Assembly (NCBI RefSeq): GCF_032854445.1
Contig: NC_088295.1
Location: forward strand, 68,801,249-68,865,248
Length of the DNA stretch: 64,000 nt
Direction of reading: 5' to 3'
Source: Liolophura sinensis
Taxonomy: Eukaryota > Mollusca > Polyplacophora > Chitonida > Chitonidae
The first letter of the stretch is position 1. Each line of letters begins with the position of its first letter. The notes under the pieces were generated by a model. It was not told the DNA's origin. It saw only the letters and a list, made by a program, of their open reading frames with translations, and ran no database searches. This document shows, piece after piece, positions 37,501 to 48,600 of the stretch. Both the position numbers and the translations under genes were made by a program.

Positions 37501-40500
37501 TACAAAACCCTACACCAGTGTACATCCCAGTCTCAAAAACCAAAGTGTTGTCGATTTCAAGCCTATTCACCATTTTGACCCATCAGACAGGTGACCCTAT
37601 TTCTTGTTTTTAGTGGTCTGTATGGTCTTTCCTGGTCTTCCCTGGCACTCCTTACACTCAGGTGTACAAAAGGACACCCATACAGTACAAGTTATGTCAA
37701 ATGGCATGATGCCACAGATGACACAAAACCAACGCTGGCATGACCCCTAACCTTAATGTGTCAACGATTAGTCGTCTCAGAAGACATCATGAGAGCGTGT
37801 AACTGCCCCAGACCAAGACTGCCATATTCATCTCTTCCACCTCTGTGACTATTTCAGGCCAGCCACTGCCACAACTAATGAAACAGTTGAGTTCCATAAT
37901 AATCAGATTTTCACCTGAACGGTTTGGAATCACCTCAGAGAAACAAATTTGCAAGCCCATAAGACCACTCCAGGGTATAGACCTTACCCGTGTGCGACGC
38001 CAGAGTCTGCATGACTAGGTTAACATTCATGTTCGTTGGCCTTTGGGACGATGGTGACGTGTTATGTTTTCAGACGAATCTCATTTTCAGCTACACAGAT
38101 GGGAGGCAGTGGGTTTGGGGGTAGGTAAGCACTATGCCACTGTGCGTAGGGTGCAAAACAGTGGTGGTGGGGTACTTGTGAGGGCGGGGATATGTCATGG
38201 CCATCACACTCAACTTCATTTCATCAACGTTAAGTTGAATGCATTAAGATACCTTGATGAAATCCTGCACCCAATTGTCTGGCCCCATGGGGTAACATTT
38301 CAGCTTGACAATGCCCGTTCCCATGTTGCTGTTGTATGCAGAGCATTTCTACAGGCCCAAAATGTTGAAGTGCTTGACAGGCCAGTGTATTCACCTGATC
38401 TGTTCCCAACTAAACACCTGTGGGATGTCCTCGACTGGCGTGTTCATTGGTAACTACCAGTTCTGGGTGACATTGCAGAGTTGCGTTTGGCCCTCACACA
38501 GGACTGGGAAAACATTCTGCAAGTCACAACTGATCATCTCATCTGGTCTAAGCGTCAACAATGTGTAGCAGGCAAAATGGCGGACACATTCAGTTTTAAA
38601 GTGTGGAATTTCCCAAATTGATCTCACCATTGATTCCTAACCTACCTTAGTGTTATCAGTGGTGGTCCATTTCCATCAGTTCTAGAAATGTACATTATGT
38701 ATAAGAGTCTATTTTATGTCCCCCTGGAAAAAGGTATTGAATGGAATTTGATAACGCAGTTACTTTTATCAAGATATTGCGTGTTGCGATTATTTTTTGT
38801 TCAGTTTAGATCCAATATAAAGATAAACATCAAGGTAATGTATACTTCTGCAACACTGACAACTCACGACATCATACTTGTTGCCCAACAGCAGTACAGG
38901 GATGTCACCAGCAGGCACTGGGTTCTCGTCTCTGCTCTCTACCAGACCAGAGCTGTTGGTGGTTACCTCCCTTGGCTGTGTTACCGTTGCCTGATTGAGG
39001 ACTTCCCTCCTCCACACGCCTGCCATTTCTATGCTCGTGTCATCACTCATGTCCACCACCACTGAAAACAAAACAGAGATAGAGGCTATAGTTACAAAAA
39101 CATGTGTATCTAAAACATGCTAGTGAAAGGAAGTGAAAAGGCTCCACCGTTGTATAATTGAAATATTCTTGTGTATAAAACACTAATCAAATAAATAAAT
39201 AAACATTCTCCCTCAATGAGGAGGAGGACTGCATGTTAAGAATAATAATTTGCCTAAATATTGTTTAGCCCAAAAGTGATTATGTCATCAAAGCCATAAA
39301 GGGAGTTTGACCTTGGCTCTAGTACCCTATAAAAATGTGCTACCTGTAACTGAGTATTTCTATTTACCTATGGCAGCATCCACATCCCTGAAGTAGGTTC
39401 TTCTGAGGTCCACGTCCTCTCTGCCTGGCAGATCCCACAATGTGACAGACACAATAGCATGGCCAGGGATATTCAGCTTTCTCACTGAATTCTCTGAACA
39501 ATACAAAATAAATATTGAGTGTTACACAGAAATCCATAATATTTCCCTTATACACAGGTGGTCTGGTTTATGGGAGGAGGAGACATTGGCAAAATTCTAA
39601 AGGGAACCACTGCAACACACTAGATGGTCAGCCAACCAGAGCTGAGACAAGAGGAGCTGGATTTGAACAGTTGACCTCATCGGTAAAAGAGGTTAGAAAA
39701 TAAATCACAACAAAACATTTATACCTGTCAACATTTTTATAAAATACACATACTTCAAAGAAGACTAGTAGTTGGTCAGAAATATGCCAGCTCAAGAAAC
39801 CAACACAGAAATTATCAATGCATCTAAAAGTTATCTTTAATATACATACACAATATCTGACTGTGTAGAGTTACAGGAGTATGCCAATTTTAAATAATAA
39901 ATTTTCAATGAATGTTTCAGATTGGTGTTTTAATATAATAATGCCATACTCAAAAATGTTTTCTCTTACATATAGGCGATTATGGGTGGAGGAAATAGGA
40001 GATGAATGTTTCTGCACTAGTTGTATCTTCATTCACCTTTATGCTAATTCTATTGCTCAACACAATACGACTAGAGAATCACTCCACATGAATTTTTTAA
40101 CCTTAAAGATTTATATGCTTATCTGACTGTTATTAAATGCCATACTAGCCCCAGGCAATACTCAGTAGTTTTCCACTTTACATTATTTGATGGCAGTCAG
40201 TTTTATGGACAGAGGAACTGCACAATACAAAGTGTCAGAAAGACTTACCAATGACAGGCTTCCTTGATGAGGTATAGTAAGGCACATGCTGGTTTTTTAT
40301 GTATCTTAAGAAAACGCTTGATTTACCAGACTTAGGAGCACCTGAAATAGTGAAACTACATATGTAGTAAACTGACAACACATGGATAATAAGAGCCATA
40401 AGTACTGAAAAACCAAATCTACCATGATGCAAAAAAAAAAAAAAACACATTGGTACAGAACAACTGTTGTTACATAAAGGTTTTCTTTCTTAATAAGAAC

Positions 40501-41076
40501 ACATGCAAGAGATTACTGTTTTTTAAATAAGCAAAAAGTTACTTCAAGACTTACCAACAAGTACAATTTTGAATGCTGGAACATCATTTTCTGAAATTTA
40601 ACAACAAAACATTTAGTAACTCGTGTTAAGTTTGTTTTCCTCTAATTTATCTAGCACACAGAACACAAACAGAAAGAATGAAAGTACAAATGTTTTGCAA
40701 CAAAACTTTTTACCTTTTTTTTCATTCATAAACACTTTCTGCTTAAGTAAATATTTATTCTTCTTTACATGTATCAGTCATATTCATGCCTCCACAAGTT
40801 CACACATCTAATTACTGGAAGTTAAAAATTGCCCATAACTCTGGAGACAGGGAGCTGAGAGATTGAGGTTTCCTCAACCTCTGTCACACCTTCTGCAAAG
40901 ATGCCATGGTTTTTAGATTTTTTTGAGTGGAAAAAGTCATAGAGAGAGCTGGGTGAGAGTCGGGTATAGGCCAGTGTAAAGGTAACCGCTGCAGAGTTAT
41001 GGGCCATCAGTTGTACCTCACCATGTCGTTGCAGTGCAAATGTTGCAGCAAGGAAGTTTACATTAGGCCAGATCAT
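31577..41076 (-). CDS. Large Rab32-like GTPase with long insertion and C-terminal extension
   Basis: Ten firm exons, read leftward: 40590-40555, 40341-40249, 39493-39368, 39061-38868, 37195-37072, 36492-36372, 34448-34262, 33749-33558, 32956-32855 and 31828-31577 (TGA). All have GT/AG borders and matching phases. A tentative first exon, 41076-40890, joins in phase and would give 537 residues. Motifs: FKIVLVGAPKSGKSS (P-loop, about 69-83), LWDLPGRE (G3, 124-131), VLLLGNKYD (G4, ending at 211) and VSSSANDGSVEGAI (G5, from 297). The G3 and G5 contexts resemble Rab32/Rab29. A conserved switch I Thr is not evident, and the usual G3 Gln is Arg130. About 80 residues, many acidic, separate G4 from G5. 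The remaining C-terminus is charged and helix-like, ends KIALAMVW, and lacks a prenylation cysteine. Nucleotide binding is likely; membrane anchoring and hydrolysis are uncertain. Confidence 0.85.
31855..32000 (-). mobile_element. Degraded SINE-D-like element in the last GTPase intron
   Basis: TTGATTGTCGTTTAAAGCCA, then CCAGAATAAACCACCGACCT and GTCACTGGCAAACT parallel the copy at 62346-62590 (GGAATAAACCACCGCCCTTC). The 5' end is lost. Confidence 0.5.
34697..34745. repeat. Short inverted repeat in a GTPase intron
   Basis: GGGATTAAGATAG (34697-34709) and CTATCTTAAACCC (34733-34745) are complementary with one mismatch. A second, competing stem can form between CTGGGATT (34695-34702) and AATCCCAG (34721-34728). 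Confidence 0.6.
34915..36035. repeat. Dispersed ACCTCAG-rich repeat region
   Basis: The short phrase GTACCTCAG(A/G)TACACCTCAG recurs many times in two clusters (34915-35230 and 35795-36035). They flank about 560 bp of other sequence. It lies in the large intron between the exons at 36372-36492 and 34262-34448. The repeats are irregular rather than strictly tandem. Confidence 0.65.
36676..36935 (+). mobile_element. SINE-A, full-length reference copy
   Basis: The complete element is present. It has a tRNA-like head with A box (GGCCTCCGTGGCTCAGTTGG, TTAGTGCGC) and a B-box-like GAGTTCAAATTC at about 36753. The body has CCTCCAGCAACCTGCGGATG, CTTCCTCCCACAATAATGC and TAAGTGAAATATTCTTGAGA. The tail is CACCAATCAAATAAATAAAT. 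It lies antisense in an intron of the GTPase gene. Confidence 0.9.
37414..38804 (+). mobile_element. Tc1/mariner DNA transposon, degraded, with both terminal inverted repeats
   Basis: The left end CTGAACAAAAATATAAAGGC at 37414 is complementary to the right end GCGATTATTTTTTGTTCAG at 38786-38804. The element is about 1.39 kb, the usual size for a single-transposase Tc1/mariner copy. TA lies immediately left of the left end; on the right a TA is two bases off, so the target duplication is not cleanly preserved. It lies in a GTPase intron on the opposite strand, and its right end is 63 bp from the exon ending at 38868. Confidence 0.85.
37690..38622 (+). pseudogene. Tc1/mariner transposase pseudogene
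   Basis: The longest intact piece is 38064-38453. It includes VMFSDESHFQLHRWE (first catalytic Asp region), QLDNARSHVAVV (second Asp) and YSPDLFPTKHLWDVL. In the family the last motif normally has Glu before HLWD, as third catalytic residue; here it is Lys. The reading frame is interrupted by a TGA at 38055, a TAA at 38451 and an earlier TAG, and the N-terminal DNA-binding part is only partly readable. After the TAA the same frame continues with LTQDWENI and ends near 38620. The copy cannot encode active transposase. Confidence 0.85.
39141..39204 (+). mobile_element. SINE-A tail remnant
   Basis: CACCGTTGTATAATTGAAAT, ATTCTTGTGTATAAAACACT and AATCAAATAAATAAATAAAC. Only the 3' end is kept, inside a GTPase intron. 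Confidence 0.75.
39545..39690 (-). mobile_element. Possible degraded SINE-D body
   Basis: AAAGGGAACCACTGCAACAC and GGAGCTGGATTTGAACAGTT parallel the 62346-62590 element (GAGCTGGATTCGAATACGC). Weak match. Confidence 0.35.
39908..39995 (-). mobile_element. Degraded SINE-A 3' end
   Basis: GATTGGTGTTTTAATATAAT, GCCATACTCAAAAATGTTTT and GGCGATTATGGGTGGAGGAA follow the SINE-A 3' end in reverse with many substitutions. Confidence 0.55.
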
Positions 41077-41210
41077 GCTATACTACAATTTTAAAGGTTC
41101 CATTACCTTTCCCCTGATTCAATTTCACTCGAGTACTCATGGGGTGAAATGTTTTGTTGTTAGCTTTTTGAAAAACCTGATTTCTGTGTCATATCCCTAT
41201 AGATTGGGTC

Positions 41211-41348
41211 CACTTTCACAAAACTTCGAAATTCATATTTCTCGTCACTTTTTTCCATAAAAGAGACTGTCTAGATTATAGTGCCTTAGGGTTGATGTCA
41301 TTTATGAGCAAAGTTAGGAAAATTGATTTACGAAGGTTTGTGAAAGTG
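41211..41348. repeat. Inverted repeat, about 138 bp overall, MITE-like
   Basis: CACTTTCACAAAACTTCG (41211-41228) and CGAAGGTTTGTGAAAGTG (41331-41348) are complementary with one mismatch and enclose about 100 bp. No obvious target duplication was seen. Confidence 0.6.
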
Positions 41349-42482
41349 TCCAGATCCTTTCAGAAAGATCCTGGAGCTTTGTCTTTAAATGTCTGCTCTC
41401 TCTGCCTTTTGTACACAATGTTATGGAGAAAGGCATTGAAACTGACGCCCAGCCCGTTTTTTGAAGGGTCCCTTTTAATTTCTGGCTTGGGGTGTGTTAA
41501 TATATTAGCGTGCTTTTTTCTACCTGTCACACTGTAAATTTATGTTCTTATTCCAAGTAGATATTCTTATTTTCTATCTTGTCCATGTTCACCTTCCGGG
41601 CCAGATCTCATTCTGGAATTCGGACAAGTTCTAATGGGGTGTCTATGGATATCTAGAACGTTCGTTATGCTTGACCACTGGTATGTCTTTCATGTCTGCT
41701 ACACAGCTAGAATTGTATCTCCCAAGTACAACAACAACAATTTCTACTCAAACACATCTCTACAAAAAAATCCAAATCAAGCTATTCAGACATAAATTAC
41801 AGTACAAGTACCTTTTTCATGTGAGCTATTGGCTGTACCCATTTTCAAGTATTTAAATTTCCTCAGGTTAGTTTGATATCAAGAACTTATTTGCAGAACT
41901 CGAGATTTGTTGATATGTCGCCATAGCTAACCCTATCATCAAATGTGTTGCGCAAAATTTGTGACGTCACTGCAAACCGGGCACCTGTTCGCCAAGGCTA
42001 TCGCCAAAGGTTCACCTTTTCTTGTTTCAAGACAAGCAATCTAAAACCGACTGATTGTGGAAATTACTAAAAAGAATTAAAACTGAATAAACCCATCAAA
42101 CGTGTGGCAATGTTAAATGTAACGATACCTCATGGCGTTTCATAGTTTTGTCCTACCATGATAGAGCTACATGCTGGCCTACATTGAACATGTATCCATG
42201 TATTCAATGAAGCCCCATGGGCCTATATACAGGCCGAGATACATTACTGTGTCAAAAAAAAAGGAGTTGTTCCGACAACTTCGTTATACCTGTGACTAAA
42301 TGAACAAATTAATAAACTAATTAAATGATGAATTTTCTGATTTCCGTCTAGTCATTTGACCCCAAAAGCTGATACGTCGTATAGCCCTAACAGCTAAAAG
42401 CCAAAAATGAAGTCAAGGTCATAAAGTGGCATTTAGCAGTTGGCAAGAGTAACACCACAGGGTTAGGATATGGATGTCATAA

Positions 42483-42483
<1 letters not shown>

Positions 42484-42523
<40 letters not shown>
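42484..42523. repeat. (AAT)n microsatellite
   Basis: Uninterrupted ATA/AAT trinucleotide run of about 13 units. Confidence 0.95.
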
Positions 42524-42595
42524 ATTTTTAATATGTGCCGTAATCATATCATTAAAATTTAGGGATTTGTGTATGTATATGTAAGTATATATGTA

Positions 42596-42800
42596 TGCTT
42601 GAGGTTTAACGTCGTACTTGTCATTTGTGTTTATTCATTTATTTATTTGATTGGTGTTTTACGCCGTACTCAAGAATATTTCACTTATACGACGGCGGCC
42701 AGCATTATGGTGGGTGGAAACCGAGCAGGACCCGGGGGAAACCCATGACCATCCGCAGGTTGCTGAAGGACCTTCCCACGTACGGCCTGAGAGGGCATTT
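42596..42800 (-). mobile_element. SINE-B tail adjoined by SINE-A fragment
   Basis: GAGGTTTAACGTCGTACTT (42601-42619) is the 3' end of SINE-B in reverse. It is broken off by a SINE-A in the same orientation (42640-42800) with tail TTATTTATTTGATTGGTGTT, CGGCCAGCATTATGGTGGG and CCGCAGGTTGCTGAAGGACC. The arrangement suggests that SINE-A inserted into or beside an older SINE-B. Confidence 0.7.
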
Positions 42801-43375
42801 GTGTACCTAAACCCTAAACATGTTACAACGAGATAAAGGCCTACATACATGGACATCCGTCGTAATTCGTTGGTTGCGCTTAAGTTAAGATGTTCAAGGC
42901 TTAGGTCCTGTACAGGTATGCTACCGGTACTTAATTATAGTCTTATTGTAGACTGGATTGATTGTTGTGAAAACTGTAGCCAACCTAATTCCTTATTTTC
43001 TACATGCTCCTTAAAGCTCTCGTAGACAAAAAAAAAAACAAAACAAAAAAACAAATGGAAGACAATGAAAAGACATAGGCTTATGGATATGTCTGATCAA
43101 AAAGTATGTTTAACAGAATACACGGCCACATAGGCCTGTACCGGTAACTAAAATCAACATTCCAATTATATGTATGTCTACATATATACACGCATTAAGG
43201 AAGCGAAGAATGCTTCTAACGTTTCTAACTTGAACAGATGAATCGTAACACATATAAATGTATTTAAACGTAGTCAACAACCGTGTTACATGCCAGCAGG
43301 CTTATATATAGGTATAATTGCGCCAATAAATATTTTTATGTAATTTAACGTCCCCTTCTTAATCTGTATTCTAAT

Positions 43376-43391
43376 CCCCCCCCCCCCCCCC
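43376..43391. repeat. C16 homopolymer
   Basis: Sixteen consecutive C residues; the exact length may be affected by assembly. Confidence 0.9.
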
Positions 43392-43652
43392 AATAAATAC
43401 ACACATGGGATACACATACCAAACAACATGTGAGTAAAAATTGTAATGCTGCTGCTTTAGCTGTCATGTGCAGCATTGTTAAATGCTATTATACGAGTAT
43501 GATATAATGATGGAGTAGCCTAACGACCTCCAATGAACTGTACAGTGCTCTGTTTTCATCCACACTGTATAAATGTTTATATTTAATTTTATTTTATTAG
43601 AAACCCTTCAGTTTAGGTGATCTCCGTGCACGTGCTTTAGGATGGCGTCAGT

Positions 43653-43853
43653 TTGTGTGTTACATCACAGAGGGTTTATGGTAGGCAGGCCTACTCCTTG
43701 GAATTCATGTGGGCCATAAGACAACTTGCAGTCAATAACAATGAATTGATGGTTGATGCTGAAACAAACATGGCTATCATGGTTATATTTAGTACAGGCA
43801 CTGTTACTAGTGCTGTGGTCATTTTAGGCCTACAGATCTACATGAAGGCGTAA
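43653..43853 (+). CDS. Possible small single-pass membrane protein (66 or 48 residues)
   Basis: Open from an ATG at 43653 or an internal ATG at 43707 (MWAIRQLAVNNNEL) to TAA at 43851. The C-terminal half is one hydrophobic segment (MAIMVIFSTGTVTSAVVILG) followed by LQIYMKA, the layout of small mitochondrial or ER membrane proteins. I recognise no family. There is no repeat underneath it. It may be a chance ORF. Confidence 0.3.
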   Translation: MCVTSQRVYGRQAYSLEFMWAIRQLAVNNNELMVDAETNMAIMVIFSTGTVTSAVVILGLQIYMKA

Positions 43854-45255
43854 GGTATATATTAAGATTTAGGCCTCTGTATTTAGTAAGAATTGTACAG
43901 CTGTACAATTCAGATGTTTTGGACAATTTGCCCTCACACTGTAGCTTCACATGTACAATGCATGTGACAGGTCTCTGAGTTTATTTAAATTTATAAGGAA
44001 TGGCGACAAACAATTGGCTACTCTTTTAGGCTTTCTTCTTCGCTAGCAAGATAGGGGGAATAACTCTTCAGGATAAAAGTTCATGTTTCTGTGTGGTACC
44101 TGCTCTGCAGATTCAGATTTAATGTCTGCGTTTCGTATTAAGATGGTAGTGGGGAAAATGGCCGTCGGAAATGTGGAGGACGAAACACAAAAGGGTTTTC
44201 TAAATAAAATAAGTGTTTCTGACAAACATTGTCCTAAGAAAAATAGACAGAATGACTGCACAGACCTGTTTAAACAACGAAATAATACGTTGCATGTGGG
44301 TTTCAGCTCTTTCGTATGAGAAATTTCACAGATTAATAAGTAAACATAAAACCAAACATAAAACATTTGGGGATTAAGTCCCCCAAATTAGGTATATAAT
44401 TTCATAATATTCATCATTAAATAATGGTTATGTGACCAGCTCGACCATTATTTTATCCGATATACATTTGGAGCCTAGGCCCCAATATATATGTTCGAAA
44501 TTATCCATGAATATCGTCCACCGGTCGTGCGAAAACACCAGAAGCTCCTCTCTTCTTTAGCAGTTCGTTCCTTCTTATACAACAAACGGGAATGTACCAA
44601 ACCGAGAGATGCATTTGTGAAAGAAGTCCCAACTTCATGTACATAATTGTCACAAAGTTTACGTTTTCTTTAAATAAATTTGTTGAACAGAACTACAGAA
44701 TTTATTCTAGATGCTTTCCTTTTTCCTAGAACACAAAGAGCGTAACATTGTTAGTCATATTGTTCTATAACAGGAGAGTGAGAATTTTGGTGCAGGGCTT
44801 GTATATTGGCCAAAAGATGCTGTTTTGTGATATATGTATGGGATATGTTCCACATCCATAAGCCTTGGCGCAAGGGTGTACAGATGGTCTGAGGCCTGTG
44901 ATTGGAAATTGATATGTCCATGGCAGTGCTATGCGCTGGCCTACAAAGCACAAACAACTGACCGCTATACTGAGCAAACTGGCCGGAGCCGGTCAGTGAA
45001 TACAGCTTTTCTGGTTGTCCCCTGGGCATGCCCACGGGTAGTGGTCGTGGTGGAAACTCACTTCAAGCCAGGCTACGCTTAATCTTTCTTTTCCGAAATG
45101 TATGCGATACCATTGTAAATCCTCATGTTCACTGCAAAAATAAAATTTAAAAACCCTTTATCGCACTTAAGATTATTTGATTGTTGAAACCCCTAACCGA
45201 GTATAGTGTAAAATTCCATTTAAAACAGGAATGGGTTAGATAAATCGAAGGAGAC

Positions 45256-45387
45256 ATGGGCGAACAGATTGATGTAAGCCCGCTGCGATTTTCACAGCCC
45301 AGAATCGGCGCCATCTTGTTTGACCACCGCAAAGTAATTTCTCTCTGGAAAGAGTCTTTGCGTGGACTTGCTGCGAAACATATTTAA
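45256..45387 (+). CDS. Possible short ORF or first exon (43 residues)
   Basis: An ATG in good context (GAGACATGGGC) opens MGEQIDVSPLRFSQPR and then IGAILFDHRKVISLWKESL, ending at TAA 45385. A possible donor (AAA/GTAATT) occurs after HRK. No downstream exon was identified and no family is recognised. Confidence 0.25.
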   Translation: MGEQIDVSPLRFSQPRIGAILFDHRKVISLWKESLRGLAAKHI

Positions 45388-45604
45388 AGAAGCTGAAATA
45401 AAACAAATAGATAAGACAAAAGCTGTAGACTCGGCAAAAAATAACAAAAACTATTTCTGCGTCACTAAATTATAGGAAGACTGTATCGAAAATTGAAGAT
45501 TATTCACATGCACATCTTATACGCTCCCGATTAATTCGTGCTCCATTCCATGTAAATAGATGAATATATTTACCCTATGACTGAATAAATAGTGAACATG
45601 TATA

Positions 45605-45606
<2 letters not shown>

Positions 45607-45687
<81 letters not shown>
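45607..45687. repeat. (TA)n microsatellite
   Basis: About 40 uninterrupted TA dinucleotides. Confidence 0.95.
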
Positions 45688-45688
<1 letters not shown>

Positions 45689-48600
45689 AACCTATATATT
45701 TACCTATGTATGTATAGACTGTATATGTAACGGTCGATTTCTATCTTTGTTTACATTACCCTAGACAGTAAAAGCCACAGTCAAGTATATAGTAAAATGT
45801 ATCGTGATGTAATTTGTGAAAATGCATGAAAAAAGCAAATTATAAGTCAGACAATGCATGACAATGATGTTGAAATATACAGGTCGTTTTATAAGGGATG
45901 GAGTGATGGGTGCATGGTTGAACTGAAATTATGCCATGTTTTCTTTCAATTTCCACTTTTTGTTCTTCAAGGCGGGATAAAAATTATTTTCTCTGGTCCT
46001 GGTGGTAGAATGGGGATGGTATGATGAAGAATATGGAGAATGGTGGCTAACTTATGAGGAATGGTAGGGCAGATTCTACCGACAAGCCTTGGCCAGAAGC
46101 CAGCAGAGCACGTCCATATGTGACCAACCAATAGAGAGAGCGTGAGAGCTGAGAGAAGCGGTCGGTATGGCCAGGGGTCAAGCTCTGGACAGGAAATAGC
46201 TACGGCCTTCCCGGCTATCTTTATCACACACTTTGGCGCGCAAAGGTCAGGCGGGTAAGAAAGAGGGATCGAATGAAGTCGACCAGATATCCTGGACGAA
46301 GCCAAGCTCATATCACATGCTGGGGGTAACTTGAACAGGATTGGACTATAATTGATAGGTATACTTGACTTACCTACTCCGAATGGAGAAATTAATAACA
46401 TGTTAGAAAAACAAACATGGAACACGCAAAACAATTATCCTGAAAAAAAAACAAAAAAAAAACAAACAAAACAAAACAACAAAAACAAAGGTAACTGTTC
46501 AAAAAGTGGATTTGATTTACATAGAAGGCCATGAAGCGTTCGAGGTATGACCGACCCAGATTTGACAGAGGAAATTTGCTTGCACCCACTGCCCTCTGTG
46601 CATTCCGCGCACTGACCGCATTACTGGCCACTCAATGAAGCGTTCACCCGTCAAGGTGTGAAAACTGGCCGTATCACGTCAAGCACGACGGATCAGCCAC
46701 ATACGAGTTATAGGCTAAACCAGTTTTGTTCTATTTATACTGCGTTTTTCTCCTTGCATTGGCAGGTATATAGAATGGCATTGCACAATGGCCAGCGACA
46801 ATTGCTTTTAAACATATGAACTTTGAATCTACGCGTCTTCTTAGAATAATTTTACAAACATAAAATTGTTAGAAATTAAAAAGGAGTTATTGCAAACAAA
46901 ATCTTTGCCCTGAACACACATCGAGAAATTAATTTTTACGGACCTAAGTTTCTCGAAACTTATTGAAGGTGATTCTTCATATTGACAGTTAGCTATTTTT
47001 GTAGTGAATAGACATTAATTGTATGTATCACTGAAATTCTGTAACATGAATCAAGCATAAGAAGATTAAATACAAATTATGTTGACAGCCAGTTATTTAT
47101 CACATTTTTATAATAGGGCATATACATCAAAGGAAATGTAATCTTGTTTTAATAATATATTTACATGAAGAACCACGGGAATCAGATTAATAAGGTGGAT
47201 TTATTTATTTAAAAATGTGCGCGAAATAATTTGCATTTATACTCTACAGCAAAAGTAAACATGTCTACACACGGATTAATATCACTGATGACCGTTGTCT
47301 TTGTTAAAATGCTAGGAAGTAAAAATATGTTATTTTTATATTAATGAAAATATATTGTGTACATTGATAGTTTTATCATAGCACGGAAATATCATAATTA
47401 TAAGTGTTCAAGTATTGGAGAATTTTTTGGTAATGAAATCAGCTATTTAAGCTGGAATCGTTGCAGATTTGTAACGTTTTTGTTGTTAGTTTTTTTCGCA
47501 CAAATAATACCGTCCAAATGGAATTCAATAATATTGCTGTAGCTGAAAAGTTCCATTAGTCCATTTTTACAATCAAAAAAAAATTATCTCTTACATGAAC
47601 TGATTACTAAATACATAAAATATTACATTATAAAGAAATTTCAGTGCCGTGTTGTACATGTACGTGTTAGGTATTGTCAGATTTTACCGAGAGAATTTTA
47701 TCTTATCGGGGAAGACCAAAGCTTTGTTAAAGGACATTAAAGGATTTAGGAAGCGGGGGTATATGGGTTGTATGGCTGGGCTATAGTGCTTGTGACTGGA
47801 CTGACCATCGGCTACGCTAGGAACATATAGAGGAATAATGGTCAGCCGAACCAAAAGGAAAAAGCAGACATCTTGGTCAATATAGAACATCAGCTGTAGC
47901 TGTGCACATGCACGGTTAGATTATTTTTTCAAATAATTAAGAAAATATGGTGAATAATAAAGGTGAGAAAATGTGAATTATTTGAGAAGAGTTATCCAAA
48001 AGAAGGTAGAGCTTTATACGTAAGCTACCATGCAAGACGGCCATATCGGTCATTTCTGTACAGGCGATATTCAGTCGTGCACGATCATTTATTTGAAGTA
48101 GTACACTGCTAAACAAACTGTTTGTAGCCATTAAATTTGTTTGGCACCAATTATCATACAGAGCACATGGGGCGTATATGGACGGAGATATCTGGGCGAA
48201 TTAAGTGTGCTAACAGAAACCAGTGAAGATACGGAAGTGGACATTGGAAGCTGTATAGTCTCAGAAAGACGAGCGCCACCTCATCCAGTACATGGTTATT
48301 ATTTGCGCCATATGTCCAGCTCAAATTAAGAAGTCGTATCATTTTCTTGGGCATATTTTAATTAGAAGCCTTTGCAGAATGTAAGATTCCTTGAGGATAA
48401 ATTTATACAACAATCCTCGCACTCAACGCTAGATATTTTGCCATGCAGGCACCCTTGAAATTAATAATATAATTACACTTGTAATATTTCATACGTTTCA
48501 TACAGCCAATTTTTAATCTTATAATTACGAAACAAATACTAATGTTCAATATACAGTAGCAGACAAAACTATTTGAAATGTTCGTTATGTATTTGCTGCA

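Noticed and set aside
38305-38568. Second ORF overlapping the transposase
   Set aside because: It is another frame of the same transposase pseudogene; the family motifs are all in the frame of 38064-38453.
45967-46434. 155-residue minus-strand ORF
   Set aside because: No recognisable domain, no signal peptide of normal form and Pro/Ser-rich composition; no splice or promoter support.
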